Part shown: positions 38,027 to 46,815 of the stretch, one piece after another
Layout: every line of letters starts with the position of its first letter
Position numbering within the stretch: the stretch's first letter is position 1
Assembly (NCBI RefSeq): GCF_018131075.1
Contig: NZ_JAFCLS010000021.1
Coordinates: 62,001-126,000 of the forward strand
Origin: Bradyrhizobium sp. JYMT SZCCT0428
Lineage (GTDB): Bacteria; Pseudomonadota; Alphaproteobacteria; Rhizobiales; Xanthobacteraceae
Direction of reading: 5' to 3'
DNA: 64,000 nucleotides
Made by a program: the position numbers and the translations under genes
The notes under the pieces: model-generated
What the model was told of the DNA's origin: nothing
Database searches by the model: none
The model's input: the letters and a program-made list of their open reading frames with translations, nothing else

Positions 38027-38087
38027 TCCAATCACTTTCCAATCCATCCTGCGCGTTGCAGGGCAGACAGAGTACGGAGCACAGACG

Positions 38088-39365
38088 ATGACAAAGGCGC
38101 TGAAGGGCGTTCGCATTCTCGATTTCACCCACGTCCAGTCGGGACCGACCTGCACGCAGTTGCTGGCCTGGTTCGGCGCCGACGTGATCAAGGTCGAGCG
38201 TCCCGGCGTCGGCGATATCACGCGCGGCCAGCTGCAGGACATTCCCAATGTGGACAGCCTGTATTTCACCATGCTGAACCACAACAAGCGTTCGATCACG
38301 CTCGACACCAAGAACCCGAAGGGCAAGGAAGTCCTGACCGCACTGATCAAGAATTGCGACGTGCTGGTGGAGAATTTCGGCCCCGGCGTGCTCGATCGCA
38401 TGGGTTTCCCCTGGGAGAAGATCCACGCCATCAACCCGAAGATGATCGTGGCCTCCATCAAGGGCTTTGGCCCCGGACCTTACGAAGATTGCAAGGTGTA
38501 TGAGAACGTCGCCCAGTGCACCGGCGGCGCAGCGTCGACCACCGGCTTCCGCGACGGCCTGCCGCTGGTCACCGGCGCGCAGATCGGCGACAGCGGCACC
38601 GGGTTGCATCTCGCGCTCGGCATCGTGACCGCGCTCTATCAGCGCACCGTCACCGGCCAGGGCCAGAAGGTCACAGCTGCGATGCAGGACGGCGTGTTGA
38701 ATCTGGCGCGCGTAAAGCTGCGCGACCAGCAGCGCCTCGCCCATGGTCCGCTGAAGGAATACAGCCAGTTCGGCGAAGGCATTCCGTTCGGCGACGCGGT
38801 GCCGCGCGCCGGCAACGATTCCGGCGGCGGCCAGCCCGGCCGCATCCTCAAGTGCAAGGGCTGGGAGACCGATCCCAACGCCTACATCTATTTCATCACC
38901 CAGGCGCCGGTGTGGGAGAAGATTTGCGACGTGATCGGCGAACCGACCTGGAAGACCCATCCGGATTACGCCAAGCCGCCTGCCCGGCTGTCGCGGTTGA
39001 ATGAGATCTTCGCGCGCATCGAACAATGGACCATGACCAACACAAAGTTCGAGGCGATGGAAATCCTCAACAAGGACGACATCCCCTGCGGCCCGATCCT
39101 GTCGATGAAGGAGATCGCGGAAGACCAGTCGCTGCGCGCCACCGGCACGGTGGTCGAGGTCGATCACCCGACCCGCGGCAAGTACATCTCGGTCGGCAAT
39201 CCGATCAAGCTGTCGGATTCACCGAGCGAGGTGACGCGCTCGCCGCTGCTCGGCGAACATACCGACGAAATCCTGCGCCAGGTGCTCGGCTTCAGCGATC
39301 ACCAGGTGGCCGAGATCCACGACTCCGGCGCGCTCGAGCCGCCGCGCAAGCAGGCGGCCGAATAA
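38088..39365 (+). CDS. frc: Formyl-CoA:oxalate CoA-transferase
   Basis: A 425-residue class III CoA-transferase. It moves CoA from formyl-CoA to oxalate and so closes the oxalate decarboxylation cycle with Oxc. The catalytic Asp is in QIGDSGTG (about residue 168, corresponding to Asp169 of the Oxalobacter enzyme); the Gly-rich loop appears as NDSGGGQPGR. GGAG precedes the ATG. A strong terminator follows the stop at 39392-39420. Confidence 0.95.
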   Translation: MTKALKGVRILDFTHVQSGPTCTQLLAWFGADVIKVERPGVGDITRGQLQDIPNVDSLYFTMLNHNKRSITLDTKNPKGKEVLTALIKNCDVLVENFGPGVLDRMGFPWEKIHAINPKMIVASIKGFGPGPYEDCKVYENVAQCTGGAASTTGFRDGLPLVTGAQIGDSGTGLHLALGIVTALYQRTVTGQGQKVTAAMQDGVLNLARVKLRDQQRLAHGPLKEYSQFGEGIPFGDAVPRAGNDSGGGQPGRILKCKGWETDPNAYIYFITQAPVWEKICDVIGEPTWKTHPDYAKPPARLSRLNEIFARIEQWTMTNTKFEAMEILNKDDIPCGPILSMKEIAEDQSLRATGTVVEVDHPTRGKYISVGNPIKLSDSPSEVTRSPLLGEHTDEILRQVLGFSDHQVAEIHDSGALEPPRKQAAE

Positions 39366-39391
39366 ACCGCCTCATCTCTCAAACTCCGTCA

Positions 39392-39420
39392 AAGGCCGCC
39401 GGTTTCCGGCGGCCTTTTCG
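39392..39420 (+). terminator. Terminator of gntR-oxc-frc
   Basis: AAGGCCGCCGG, loop TTT, CCGGCGGCCTT, then TTCG: a strong 11-bp stem with a short T-run, 26 bases past the frc stop. Confidence 0.85.
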
Positions 39421-39497
39421 TTTGGGAACCCCAATAGCCTTCCTTATGTTGCAATGCAGAAGGCTAATTGCTGCTATGCAAACAAAGACGTTGTTTC

Positions 39498-39514
39498 TGG
39501 CATCTGGTATACAT
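39498..39514. promoter_or_regulatory. Degenerate GntR operator C
   Basis: TGGCATCTGGTATACAT: the left arm is perfect, the right arm has 4 of 6 expected bases. It lies 56 bp upstream of the 45-residue gene at 39571. Confidence 0.5.
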
Positions 39515-39570
39515 AAATTTGGTGGAGATCACGAAGCGGAGCTACTCCGCGACACAGAAAAGGGGACCAA

Positions 39571-39708
39571 ATGTCCAAGACCGCCTCTATCAGCCTCGCA
39601 CCCTCAAGCGCATTCTTCGGCCGGCTGATGGCCTCCATCGACCGCCTGCTGACCGCGAGCGCCCGCATCGCCATTCGCAACGGCGACCTCCCCCGTTTCG
39701 GTCTCTGA
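39571..39708 (+). CDS. Small basic 45-residue protein of the oxalate island
   Basis: A 45-residue reading frame beginning MSKTASISLAPSSAFFGRLM with AGGGGAC before the ATG. The middle, RLMASIDRLLTASARIAI, is a basic amphipathic helix; the end is DLPRFGL. The layout recalls short DUF1127-like proteins, but no firm family match can be claimed. It has its own upstream site (degenerate operator C) and its own strong terminator, a good sign that it is expressed. Function unknown. Confidence 0.65.
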   Translation: MSKTASISLAPSSAFFGRLMASIDRLLTASARIAIRNGDLPRFGL

Positions 39709-39775
39709 GCACGCTAAGGCGCAGTACAGACTGCGTTTTCAGGCTCGACCACTTCAGGTTTCCTCCCAGACTAAA

Positions 39776-39804
39776 GGCCCCGGTTTTCCGGGGCCTCTTT
39801 TTTT
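39776..39804 (+). terminator. Terminator of the 45-residue gene
   Basis: GGCCCCGG, loop TTTT, CCGGGGCC, then TCTTTTTTTT: textbook Rho-independent terminator 67 bases past the stop. Confidence 0.92.
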
Positions 39805-40236
39805 GGCGTCGTCTTAAGCACTCCGGGCCAGGCGCCAACTGCGACAAATTAGCCTGAGCTATGTTCTGGCATCATTATTCGATTGCAGTATTGGCATATC
39901 GCATACCAATATGTCTTCCAAGCGTTCCGGCCCAACAACAACGGAGGCGATCAGGAGGATGGCGGCAGGCTCTTCGGCGCCAAGGCGGCGATATCAGCAG
40001 GCGGTGTCGCGGTTCGCAGTTCAGACTTATCCGAAAGACGCGGATGCTGCGCCGAGCAGTCAGGCTTACAGTTCACAAAGGTCTGCAACCCTGACCTGCA
40101 ATGCCATCTGACCAAACCTCATGAGATAATTGGACAAATGGGGAAATCCGGCTGGATCAGAAGTGTTCAGTTAAGAGTTGAGTTAAAGACAAAGCCGGCA
40201 AAGAACGGCGTTTGAATTTTACGGGGAGTACGTCAA
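39805..40236. other. Leader region of the second tct operon
   Basis: About 430 bases holding operator D and then about 330 bases of untranslated leader before tctC. An open frame from 39911 begins three bases after the operator, lacks a ribosome binding site and has no family features. Confidence 0.55.
39892..39908. promoter_or_regulatory. GntR operator D (tctCBA promoter)
   Basis: TGGCATATCGCATACCA, perfect up to the T/C variation of the arms. A -35-like TTGCAG ends three bases before it (39883-39888), the same geometry as at the gntR promoter. Confidence 0.75.
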
Positions 40237-41247
40237 ATGAAGCATTCTGTCTTGCATACCGCGTTAGCCGCGATTGCCATCTTCGGCGCCGGCAATATGG
40301 CCGCCTCCGCCGCGTGGGAGCCGGTTCGCCCGGTCGAATTCATCGTACCCGCCGGTACCGGCGGCGGCGCCGACCAGATGGCCCGCACCATCCAGGGCAT
40401 CGTGACAAAACACAGCCTGATGAAGCAGCCGATGGTCGTCATCAACAAGTCAGGCGGCGCCGGCGGCGAAGGCTTTCTTGACATCAAGGGTTCGGGAAAC
40501 AATCCCCACAAGATCATCATCACCCTGTCCAACCTGTTCACGACACCGCTTGCAACTGGCATTCCCTTCAGCTGGAAGGACATGACGCCGGTCGCGATGC
40601 TGGCGCTCGACGAGTTCGTGCTCTGGGTCAATGCCGAGAAGCCATACACCACCGTCAAGGACTACGTCGATGCCGTGAAGCTGGCGCCCGCCGGCGGCAT
40701 GAAGATGGGCGGCACCGGATCGAAGCAGGAAGACCAGATCATCACGGTCGCGCTCGAGAAGGCTACCGGCGCCAAGTTCACCTACATTCCCTACAAGGGC
40801 GGCGGAGAGGTCGCGGTCCAGCTCGTCGGCAACCACGTCGATTCAACGGTCAACAATCCGATCGAAGCAGTGGCGCAATGGCGCGGCGGCAAACTTCGCC
40901 CGCTCTGCGTGTTCGACGCCAAGCAGATGGCCTATGACGAAGTCGTCGCGGACGGCAAGGGCTGGAAGGATATTCCGACCTGCAAGTCGCAGGGCCTCGA
41001 CATCGAATATCTGATGCTGCGCGGCATCTTCATGTCGCCCAAAGCCACCAAGGATCAGGTCGAATACTACGTCGAGCTGTTCAAGAAGGTGCGGGCCACG
41101 CCGGAGTGGCAGGATTTCATGAAGAGCGGCGCCTTCAACACCACCTTCCTGACCGGGGCTGATTACGCCAAATGGGTCGAGACGGAAGAGAAGCGCCACG
41201 AAACCCTGATGAAAGAGGCCGGTTTCCTCGCTACCCCCGGAAACTGA
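40237..41247 (+). CDS. tctC: Tripartite tricarboxylate transporter receptor TctC (system 2, oxalate island)
   Basis: A 336-residue periplasmic binding protein with a signal peptide ending near AASAAW. VEFIVPAGTGGGADQMARTI and VVINKSGGAGGEGFLDIKGS are the family ligand loops. It is the first gene of tctCBA behind GntR operator D. Since the operon is part of the oxalate regulon by its operator, its ligand may be oxalate or a related dicarboxylate; this is inference. Confidence 0.9.
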   Translation: MKHSVLHTALAAIAIFGAGNMAASAAWEPVRPVEFIVPAGTGGGADQMARTIQGIVTKHSLMKQPMVVINKSGGAGGEGFLDIKGSGNNPHKIIITLSNLFTTPLATGIPFSWKDMTPVAMLALDEFVLWVNAEKPYTTVKDYVDAVKLAPAGGMKMGGTGSKQEDQIITVALEKATGAKFTYIPYKGGGEVAVQLVGNHVDSTVNNPIEAVAQWRGGKLRPLCVFDAKQMAYDEVVADGKGWKDIPTCKSQGLDIEYLMLRGIFMSPKATKDQVEYYVELFKKVRATPEWQDFMKSGAFNTTFLTGADYAKWVETEEKRHETLMKEAGFLATPGN

Positions 41248-41331
41248 CCTTTAGTCACGTCGCGTACACCGGCGAATGCGCAGCGCATGAAGCGCTGCGA
41301 CCCCAGAACCGTGATTCCGGATGGAGTTTGA

Positions 41332-41826
41332 ATGACTACGAATAGCCCGCACGCCGGCCCGACCCACAAGGCCGTGGAAGCCGGCGTCACGCTGCTGATC
41401 GCGTTGTTCGGCGCGATCGTCGTCTACGGCAGCATCAAGGCCGGCATCAATTGGGGCGCGGAGGGACCGCGTGCCGGTTTCTTCCCGTTCTACATCGGGA
41501 TCTTCATTATCGCCTCCAGCGCGATCAACCTGTGGAACGGGCTGCGTGACGGCGACGACGGGCTGTTCGCGGAATGGGGCCAGTTGCGCCAGGTGCTGAG
41601 CGTCGTCATACCGACCGCGATCTATGTCGGCGTGATGCCGTTCACCGGCCTCTATCTCGCCTCCATCATCTTCATCGGCTGGTTCATGCGATGGCTCGGC
41701 AAATACAGCTGGCTCGTCGTCACCGCCGTCGCCCTCGGCATGCCGATCGTTACTTACCTGATTTTCGAGCGCTGGTTTCTGGTCCCGCTTCCCAAGGGAC
41801 CGATCGAGGAATGGCTTGGTCTCTAG
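41332..41826 (+). CDS. tctB: Tripartite tricarboxylate transporter small permease TctB (system 2)
   Basis: A 164-residue four-helix membrane protein. GPRAGFFPFYIGIFIIASS is the typical TctB segment after helix 1; FERWFLVPLPKGPIEEWLG is the usual C-terminus. GGAG precedes the ATG. It follows tctC by 84 bases; a repeat separates it from tctA. Confidence 0.9.
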   Translation: MTTNSPHAGPTHKAVEAGVTLLIALFGAIVVYGSIKAGINWGAEGPRAGFFPFYIGIFIIASSAINLWNGLRDGDDGLFAEWGQLRQVLSVVIPTAIYVGVMPFTGLYLASIIFIGWFMRWLGKYSWLVVTAVALGMPIVTYLIFERWFLVPLPKGPIEEWLGL

Positions 41827-41874
41827 AGCATGATCCGGAAAAGTGGGTACCGGTTTTCCGAAAAGATCATGCTC
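41827..41874. repeat. Palindromic repeat (GCATGATCCGGAAAAG family) inside the tct operon
   Basis: AGCATGATC...GATCATGCT ends with CCGGAAAAGTGGGTACCGGT and TTTTCCG inside. It is a repeat common in Hyphomicrobiales, placed just after the tctB stop and before tctA, where it can form a hairpin in the operon transcript. Confidence 0.8.
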
Positions 41875-41944
41875 AAATAAAAAATAGAATTCTCGTGTCG
41901 TCGGAATTGTCACGTCATTAGCTCACGCTTGCAGGACTTGAAGC

Positions 41945-43447
41945 ATGGAAGAACTCGTCAATCTTTTTCACGGCTTTGCGGTCGCCCTGCAGCCATTCAA
42001 CATCATGGTGATGGTGCTGGGCATCGTGCTCGGCGTCATCATCGGCGTGCTTCCGGGATTGGGCGGCGCCAACGGCGTCGCGATCCTGTTGCCGCTGACA
42101 TTCAGCATGCCGCCGACATCGGCGATCATCATGCTGTCTTGCATCTACTGGGGCGCGTTGTTCGGCGGCGCCATCACGTCCATCCTGTTCAACATACCCG
42201 GTGAACCCTGGTCGGTGGCGACCACGTTCGACGGCTATCCGATGGCACAGAAGGGCAAGGCCGGCGAAGCGCTGACCGCCGCCTTCACCTCCTCCTTCGT
42301 CGGCGCGCTGTTCGCCGTCATCATGATCACGCTGGTCGCGCCGCTGGTCGCAAGTTTTGCGTTACGCTTCGGTCCAGCGGAAAAATTCGCGGTTTATTTC
42401 CTGGCGTTCTGCAGTTTCGTCGGCTTGAGTAAGGAGCCGCCATTCAAGACCATCGCCGCGATGATGATCGGCTTTGCGCTGGCGGCCGTCGGCCTCGATT
42501 CCATCACCGGACAATTGCGGCTGACATTCGGGTCGACTGAATTGCTCAACGGTTTCGACTTCCTGATCGCCGTCATCGGCCTGTTCGGCATCGGCGAGAT
42601 CCTGCTGACCATGGAAGAGGGTTTGGCCTTCCGCGGCGGCAAGGCGAAGATCGACCTGCGCGTCGTCCTGCAGACCTGGAAGGAGATGCCGCAGTATTGG
42701 GTGACGTCGCTGCGATCCTGCCTGATCGGCTGCTGGATGGGCATCACGCCCGCGGGCGCCACGCCGGCGTCGTTCATGAGTTACGGCATCGCCAAGCGGG
42801 TCTCCAAGAACGGCCATAATTTCGGCAAGGGCGAGGTCGAGGGCGTGGTCGCGCCGGAGACCGCGGCGCATGCCGCCGGTACCGCGGCATTGCTGCCGAT
42901 GCTGTCGCTCGGCGTGCCGGGATCACCGACCGCGGCCGTGCTGCTCGGCGGCCTCCTGATCTGGGGCCTGCAGCCCGGCCCGATGCTGTTCGTCGAGCAG
43001 AAGGAATTCGTCTGGGGCCTGATCGCCTCGATGTATCTCGGCAATCTCGTCGGCCTGATCGTCGTGCTGACCTGCGTGCCGATCTTCGCGGCGATCCTGC
43101 GCGTGCCGTTCAGCATCATTGCGCCGCTCATTCTGGTGCTGTGCGCGATCGGCGCCTATTCGGTCCACAGCTCAACCTTCGACGTCGTGCTGATGCTGGT
43201 GTTCGGCGTGGTCGGCTATCTCCTGAAGAAGTGCAACTATCCCCTCGCCCCTCTCGTGCTTGCCATCGTGCTCGGCGACAAGGCGGAGGAAGCCTTCAGG
43301 CAATCGCTGCTGGGATCGCAAGGTTCGCTCGGCGTGTTCTTCTCGAACTCGCTGGTCGGCACGATCATGGTGCTTGGATTGATCGCGCTGTTCTGGTCCG
43401 CGATCCAGGAAGGCTACAGCCGCTTGCGTCCCCATTCGGTCGCCTGA
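41945..43447 (+). CDS. tctA: Tripartite tricarboxylate transporter large permease TctA (system 2)
   Basis: A 500-residue membrane protein with about 12 hydrophobic segments. GVLPGLGGANGVAILLPLTF, CIYWGALFGGAITSILFNIP and PETAAHAAGTAALLPMLSLG are the two-fold family motifs. Together with TctB it moves the TctC-bound acid. A strong terminator follows at 43489-43528. Confidence 0.92.
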   Translation: MEELVNLFHGFAVALQPFNIMVMVLGIVLGVIIGVLPGLGGANGVAILLPLTFSMPPTSAIIMLSCIYWGALFGGAITSILFNIPGEPWSVATTFDGYPMAQKGKAGEALTAAFTSSFVGALFAVIMITLVAPLVASFALRFGPAEKFAVYFLAFCSFVGLSKEPPFKTIAAMMIGFALAAVGLDSITGQLRLTFGSTELLNGFDFLIAVIGLFGIGEILLTMEEGLAFRGGKAKIDLRVVLQTWKEMPQYWVTSLRSCLIGCWMGITPAGATPASFMSYGIAKRVSKNGHNFGKGEVEGVVAPETAAHAAGTAALLPMLSLGVPGSPTAAVLLGGLLIWGLQPGPMLFVEQKEFVWGLIASMYLGNLVGLIVVLTCVPIFAAILRVPFSIIAPLILVLCAIGAYSVHSSTFDVVLMLVFGVVGYLLKKCNYPLAPLVLAIVLGDKAEEAFRQSLLGSQGSLGVFFSNSLVGTIMVLGLIALFWSAIQEGYSRLRPHSVA

Positions 43448-43488
43448 CAGCTAAAAATACCAGACAAAAATATTTTTCGCGCCTGTAA

Positions 43489-43528
43489 AGCCGTCGGATC
43501 GCAACGCGATCCGGCGGCTAAGTCTTTT
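43489..43528 (+). terminator. Terminator of tctCBA (system 2)
   Basis: AGCCGTCGGATCGC, loop AAC, GCGATCCGGCGGCT: a 14-bp stem with one wobble pair, followed by AAGTCTTTTT. Confidence 0.9.
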
Positions 43529-43612
43529 TATCTGCAGCATTTTCTAAAAGGACCGAGAAAGAGACATCCGCAAAAAAATCGACTAGCCTGCGACATCTAG
43601 TCAAGATTTCTC

Positions 43613-43641
43613 TTGTCTACTGGCATATCATATACCAAACT
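43613..43641 (+). promoter_or_regulatory. oxlT promoter with GntR operator E
   Basis: The palindrome TGGCATATCATATACCA (43621-43637) begins two bases after a -35-like TTGTCT (43613-43618) and reaches a weak -10 (CAAACT, spacer 17). It is 53 bp upstream of the MFS gene start. Confidence 0.75.
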
Positions 43642-43689
43642 CCTTCCTCAGAGCTGTCGGGCGATAGAACAGCGCACATAGGAGGGAAG

Positions 43690-44982
43690 ATGACGGACAC
43701 AGTTCAAGGAGCGGCCCCTGCAGTAGCCCGCGTCAGCGATACCTACCGCTGGACGCAATTGGCGATCGGCGTCGCCGCCATGGTGATGATCGCGAACTAC
43801 CAATACGGCTGGACATTCTTCGTCCCCGACATCCAGAAAAAATTCGGTTGGGATCGCGCGTCGATCCAGTGGGCGTTCACGCTCTTCGTCTTGTTCGAAA
43901 CCTGGCTGGTGCCGGTCGAAGGCTGGTTCGTCGATAAATACGGCCCGCGCATCGTGGTTCTCGTCGGCGGCGTCCTCTGCGCCGTCGGCTGGGCGATCAA
44001 CGCGCAGGCAGAAACACTCAACGGCTTCTATCTCGGCATGATCATCGCGGGCATCGGCGCCGGTGGCGTCTACGGCACCTGCGTCGGCAACGCGCTGAAA
44101 TGGTTTCCCGACAAGCGCGGCCTCGCCGCCGGCATCACCGCGGCCGGCTTCGGCGCAGGCTCCGCGCTGACGGTCGCCCCGATCCAGGCGATGATCAAGG
44201 ATTCCGGCTTCCAGACCACCTTCCTGTATTTCGGTCTCGGACAAGGCATCATCATCGTGCTGCTTGCCTTCCTGATGTTCTCGCCAAAGGCTGGACAGGT
44301 CCCCGCCGTGATCCAGAACGCCAACGTGATCCAGAGCCGGCGCAATTATTCGCCGACCGAGGTGATCCGCCAGCCGATCTTCTGGCTGATGTACTTCATG
44401 TTCGTGATCGTGGGCGCCGGCGGATTGATGGTCACTGCCAACCTCAAGCCGATCGCGGTCGACTGGAAGGTCGACAGCGTACCGGTGACGCTGATGGCGG
44501 TAACGATGACCGCGGTGACGTTTGCCGCGACGATCGACCGTGTCCTCAACGGTCTGACCCGGCCGTTCTTCGGCTGGATCTCCGACATGATCGGCCGCGA
44601 GAACACCATGTTCATCGCCTTCGGCATGGAAGGCGTCGGCATCTGGGCGCTGTACATGTGGGGCCACGATCCGATCTGGTTCGTGCTGCTGTCGGGCTTC
44701 GTGTTCTTTGCCTGGGGCGAGATCTACTCGCTGTTCCCCTCGACCTGCACGGACACGTTCGGTGCGAAGTTCGCAACCACCAATGCCGGCCTGCTCTATA
44801 CGGCGAAGGGCACCGCAGCCTTGCTGGTGCCGATCGCGAACTACATGCAGCAATCGTCCGGCACCTGGGACAGCGTGTTCATCATCGCGGCGGGCGCCAA
44901 TATCCTCGCCTCGCTGCTGGCGATCTTCGTGCTCAAACCATGGCGCAAGGTGGTGGTCGCGAACGCAAAGGCGTCCGCCTAA
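43690..44982 (+). CDS. oxlT: MFS transporter of the oxalate/formate antiporter family
   Basis: A 430-residue major facilitator with about 12 hydrophobic segments. YQYGWTFFVPDIQKKFGWDR, WFVDKYGPR and GAGGVYGTCVGNALKWFPDK are typical of the OFA family. In Oxalobacter OxlT exchanges oxalate for formate across the inner membrane. GGAGGG precedes the ATG. The operator E in its promoter and the neighbouring oxc-frc genes support oxalate as a substrate. Confidence 0.9.
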   Translation: MTDTVQGAAPAVARVSDTYRWTQLAIGVAAMVMIANYQYGWTFFVPDIQKKFGWDRASIQWAFTLFVLFETWLVPVEGWFVDKYGPRIVVLVGGVLCAVGWAINAQAETLNGFYLGMIIAGIGAGGVYGTCVGNALKWFPDKRGLAAGITAAGFGAGSALTVAPIQAMIKDSGFQTTFLYFGLGQGIIIVLLAFLMFSPKAGQVPAVIQNANVIQSRRNYSPTEVIRQPIFWLMYFMFVIVGAGGLMVTANLKPIAVDWKVDSVPVTLMAVTMTAVTFAATIDRVLNGLTRPFFGWISDMIGRENTMFIAFGMEGVGIWALYMWGHDPIWFVLLSGFVFFAWGEIYSLFPSTCTDTFGAKFATTNAGLLYTAKGTAALLVPIANYMQQSSGTWDSVFIIAAGANILASLLAIFVLKPWRKVVVANAKASA

Positions 44983-45008
44983 CCTGCCCTACCTGATCCG
45001 ACGACAAG

Positions 45009-45045
45009 CGCGCTCATCCCTGCGGGATGGGCGCGTTTTCGCTTT
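45009..45045 (+). terminator. Terminator of oxlT
   Basis: CGCGCTCATCCC, loop TGC, GGGATGGGCGCG, then TTTTCGCTTT: a 12-bp stem with one wobble pair, 26 bases past the stop. Confidence 0.85.
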
Positions 45046-45090
45046 GTGGGACCTCCTGAACTTGCATGCGCTAACAGGTCCACATCCCGG

Positions 45091-45515
45091 TCAAACCGTG
45101 CTCAGCAAAAGGCTGGTCTCGCTGTTGGCGATGCCATCGATCATCCGCACCTCGCGAAGAAGCCTGTCAAAATCTGCGAGGCTCGCCGCCCGGATATCGG
45201 CGACAAGGTCCCAGTTGCCGTTGGTCGTGTGCAGCGCTGAAATTTCCGTCAGGCCGCGTAGCCTTCGCACGACCTGGGTGGTCGATTTGCCGACGACCTC
45301 GACCATCATCACGGCACGGATGGTATTGACGTCGTAATCGTCCCGTACGCGGACGGTGAAGCCGAGCAGCGTACCGGTGTCGATCAAGCGATCCAGCCGG
45401 TTTTGCACCGTGCCGCGCGCGACCCCGAGGGCGTCGGAAAGCTTGGTCAGTGATGCGCGTCCATCGGTCCGAAGGTGCGATCCAGATCATCCGGTGCATA
45501 CTTTGCTGCGGCCAT
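45091..45515 (-). pseudogene. Lrp/AsnC-family regulator, broken by a small internal deletion
   Basis: The ATG at 45515 opens a frame with an Lrp-like start (KYAPDDLDRTF) that stops after a few residues. In another frame the family continues as DGRASLTKLSDALGVARGTV QNRLDRLI and then a complete effector domain to 45091. Between LDR and TDGR only 8 bases remain where about 20 are expected, so some 10-13 bases of helix 1 are missing and the frame is shifted. Restarting at the GTG at 45408 would give a protein without the DNA-binding domain. It is divergent from the ornithine cyclodeaminase gene, its probable former target. Confidence 0.75.
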
Positions 45516-45656
45516 CTCTGCTCCAGTGTACAATTCGCGCAATTGAGCTGTACAAATTGCCCAATTATATGACCGAAATAGCACAAAACTAATATTTCGG
45601 CCAGCATGTACGGTCGCTATCCTTCGCCATCAAACATGTGCGATCGGAACCCGACA

Positions 45657-46712
45657 ATGTCTTCGCTCCTTCCATCGGAAAAAGCGTTTGTGCCGTTCGT
45701 CAGTGTCGCGAACATGATGCGCCTCGTGCATCACATCGGCATCGAGACCCTGCTCAGCGAACTCACTGACGTCATCGAGGCAGATTTCCGTCGCTGGGAG
45801 TCGTTCGACAAGACGCCGCGCGTTGCATCTCATTCCGGCGAAGGCGTGATCGAGTTGATGCCGACCTCCGATGGCGAAATCTACAGCTTCAAATATGTGA
45901 ACGGCCACCCGAAGAACATGGCGCACGGCCTGCAAACCGTGACGGCCTTTGGCCTGCTGGCGGAAGTCTCGACCGGCTATCCCGTGCTGCTCACGGAAAT
46001 GACGCTGCTGACGGCGCTGCGGACCGCAGCCACTTCGGCCATGGCGGCGCGGCACCTCGCGCCCAAGGGTACCCGCACGATGGCAATGATAGGGAATGGC
46101 GCGCAAGCCGAGTTTCAGGCGCTCGCCATGAAAGCCGCGGTCGGCATCGATCATATCCGGCTCTACGACATCGATCCGCAGGCGACGGCAAAGACGGTTC
46201 GCAACCTTTCCGGCATGGGTCTGACTGTCACCGCCTGCACATCATCGCAATCCGCGATCGAAGGTGCAGGGATCATCACCACCTGCACCGCCGACAAGTC
46301 GTATGCGACGATCCTGACGGACAACATGGTTGCGGCCGGGGTTCACATCAATGCCATCGGCGGCGACTGTCCGGGCAAGACCGAACTGCATCGCGATATC
46401 TTGCTGCGCGCCGATACCTTTGTGGAATATCCGCCGCAGACCCGCATCGAGGGCGAAATCCAGCAGATGGACGCAGATTACCCCGTCACTGAGTTGTGGC
46501 AGGTTATCACGGGACACGTGACCGGCCGCCGCGATGCAAACCAGATCACCCTGTTCGACAGCGTCGGCTTCGCGGTCGAGGATTTCTCCGCCCTTCGCTA
46601 TGTCCGGCGCAAGCTCGGGGGCACGGGGTTTTACCAGGACCTCGACATTATCGCCGATCCCGATGAGCCCCGCGACCTGTTTGGCATGTTGCTGCGCGCA
46701 GAGCAGGCCTAG
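45657..46712 (+). CDS. Ornithine cyclodeaminase/mu-crystallin family protein
   Basis: A 351-residue NAD-dependent enzyme. TEMTLLTALRTAATSAMAAR and MIGNGAQAEFQALAMK (nucleotide fold) are family marks; GGDCPGKTELH and FVEYPPQTRIEGEI complete the active-site face. Ornithine cyclodeaminase turns ornithine into proline and ammonia. The start at 45657 is chosen; upstream in-frame ATGs (45636, 45606) lack binding sites. It is followed by a CtlX-like hydrolase, so the pair can take citrulline through ornithine to proline. Confidence 0.85.
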   Translation: MSSLLPSEKAFVPFVSVANMMRLVHHIGIETLLSELTDVIEADFRRWESFDKTPRVASHSGEGVIELMPTSDGEIYSFKYVNGHPKNMAHGLQTVTAFGLLAEVSTGYPVLLTEMTLLTALRTAATSAMAARHLAPKGTRTMAMIGNGAQAEFQALAMKAAVGIDHIRLYDIDPQATAKTVRNLSGMGLTVTACTSSQSAIEGAGIITTCTADKSYATILTDNMVAAGVHINAIGGDCPGKTELHRDILLRADTFVEYPPQTRIEGEIQQMDADYPVTELWQVITGHVTGRRDANQITLFDSVGFAVEDFSALRYVRRKLGGTGFYQDLDIIADPDEPRDLFGMLLRAEQA

Positions 46713-46812
46713 AGCCTTTTCCGTTTCGATTGAATCGAAACGGGGCTCTAGATTCCTTGTTTTGACGCGTTTTCTTAGCGCGAACCGGGTCCACTTCGCT
46801 GGAAAACGCTAT
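46713..46812. repeat. Interspersed repeat reaching the next start codon
   Basis: A hairpin (CCGTTTCGATTGAATCGAAACGG) followed by the GACGCGTTTTCTT element that also occurs at 19243-19304. It fills the whole gap between the two enzyme genes and ends four bases before the ATG at 46816, thereby supplying that gene's leader. Confidence 0.75.
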
Positions 46813-46815
46813 CGC

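Noticed and set aside
39911..40111. 66-residue frame after operator D
   Set aside because: Starts three bases after the operator with no room for a promoter-to-start leader, no ribosome binding site, unremarkable sequence.
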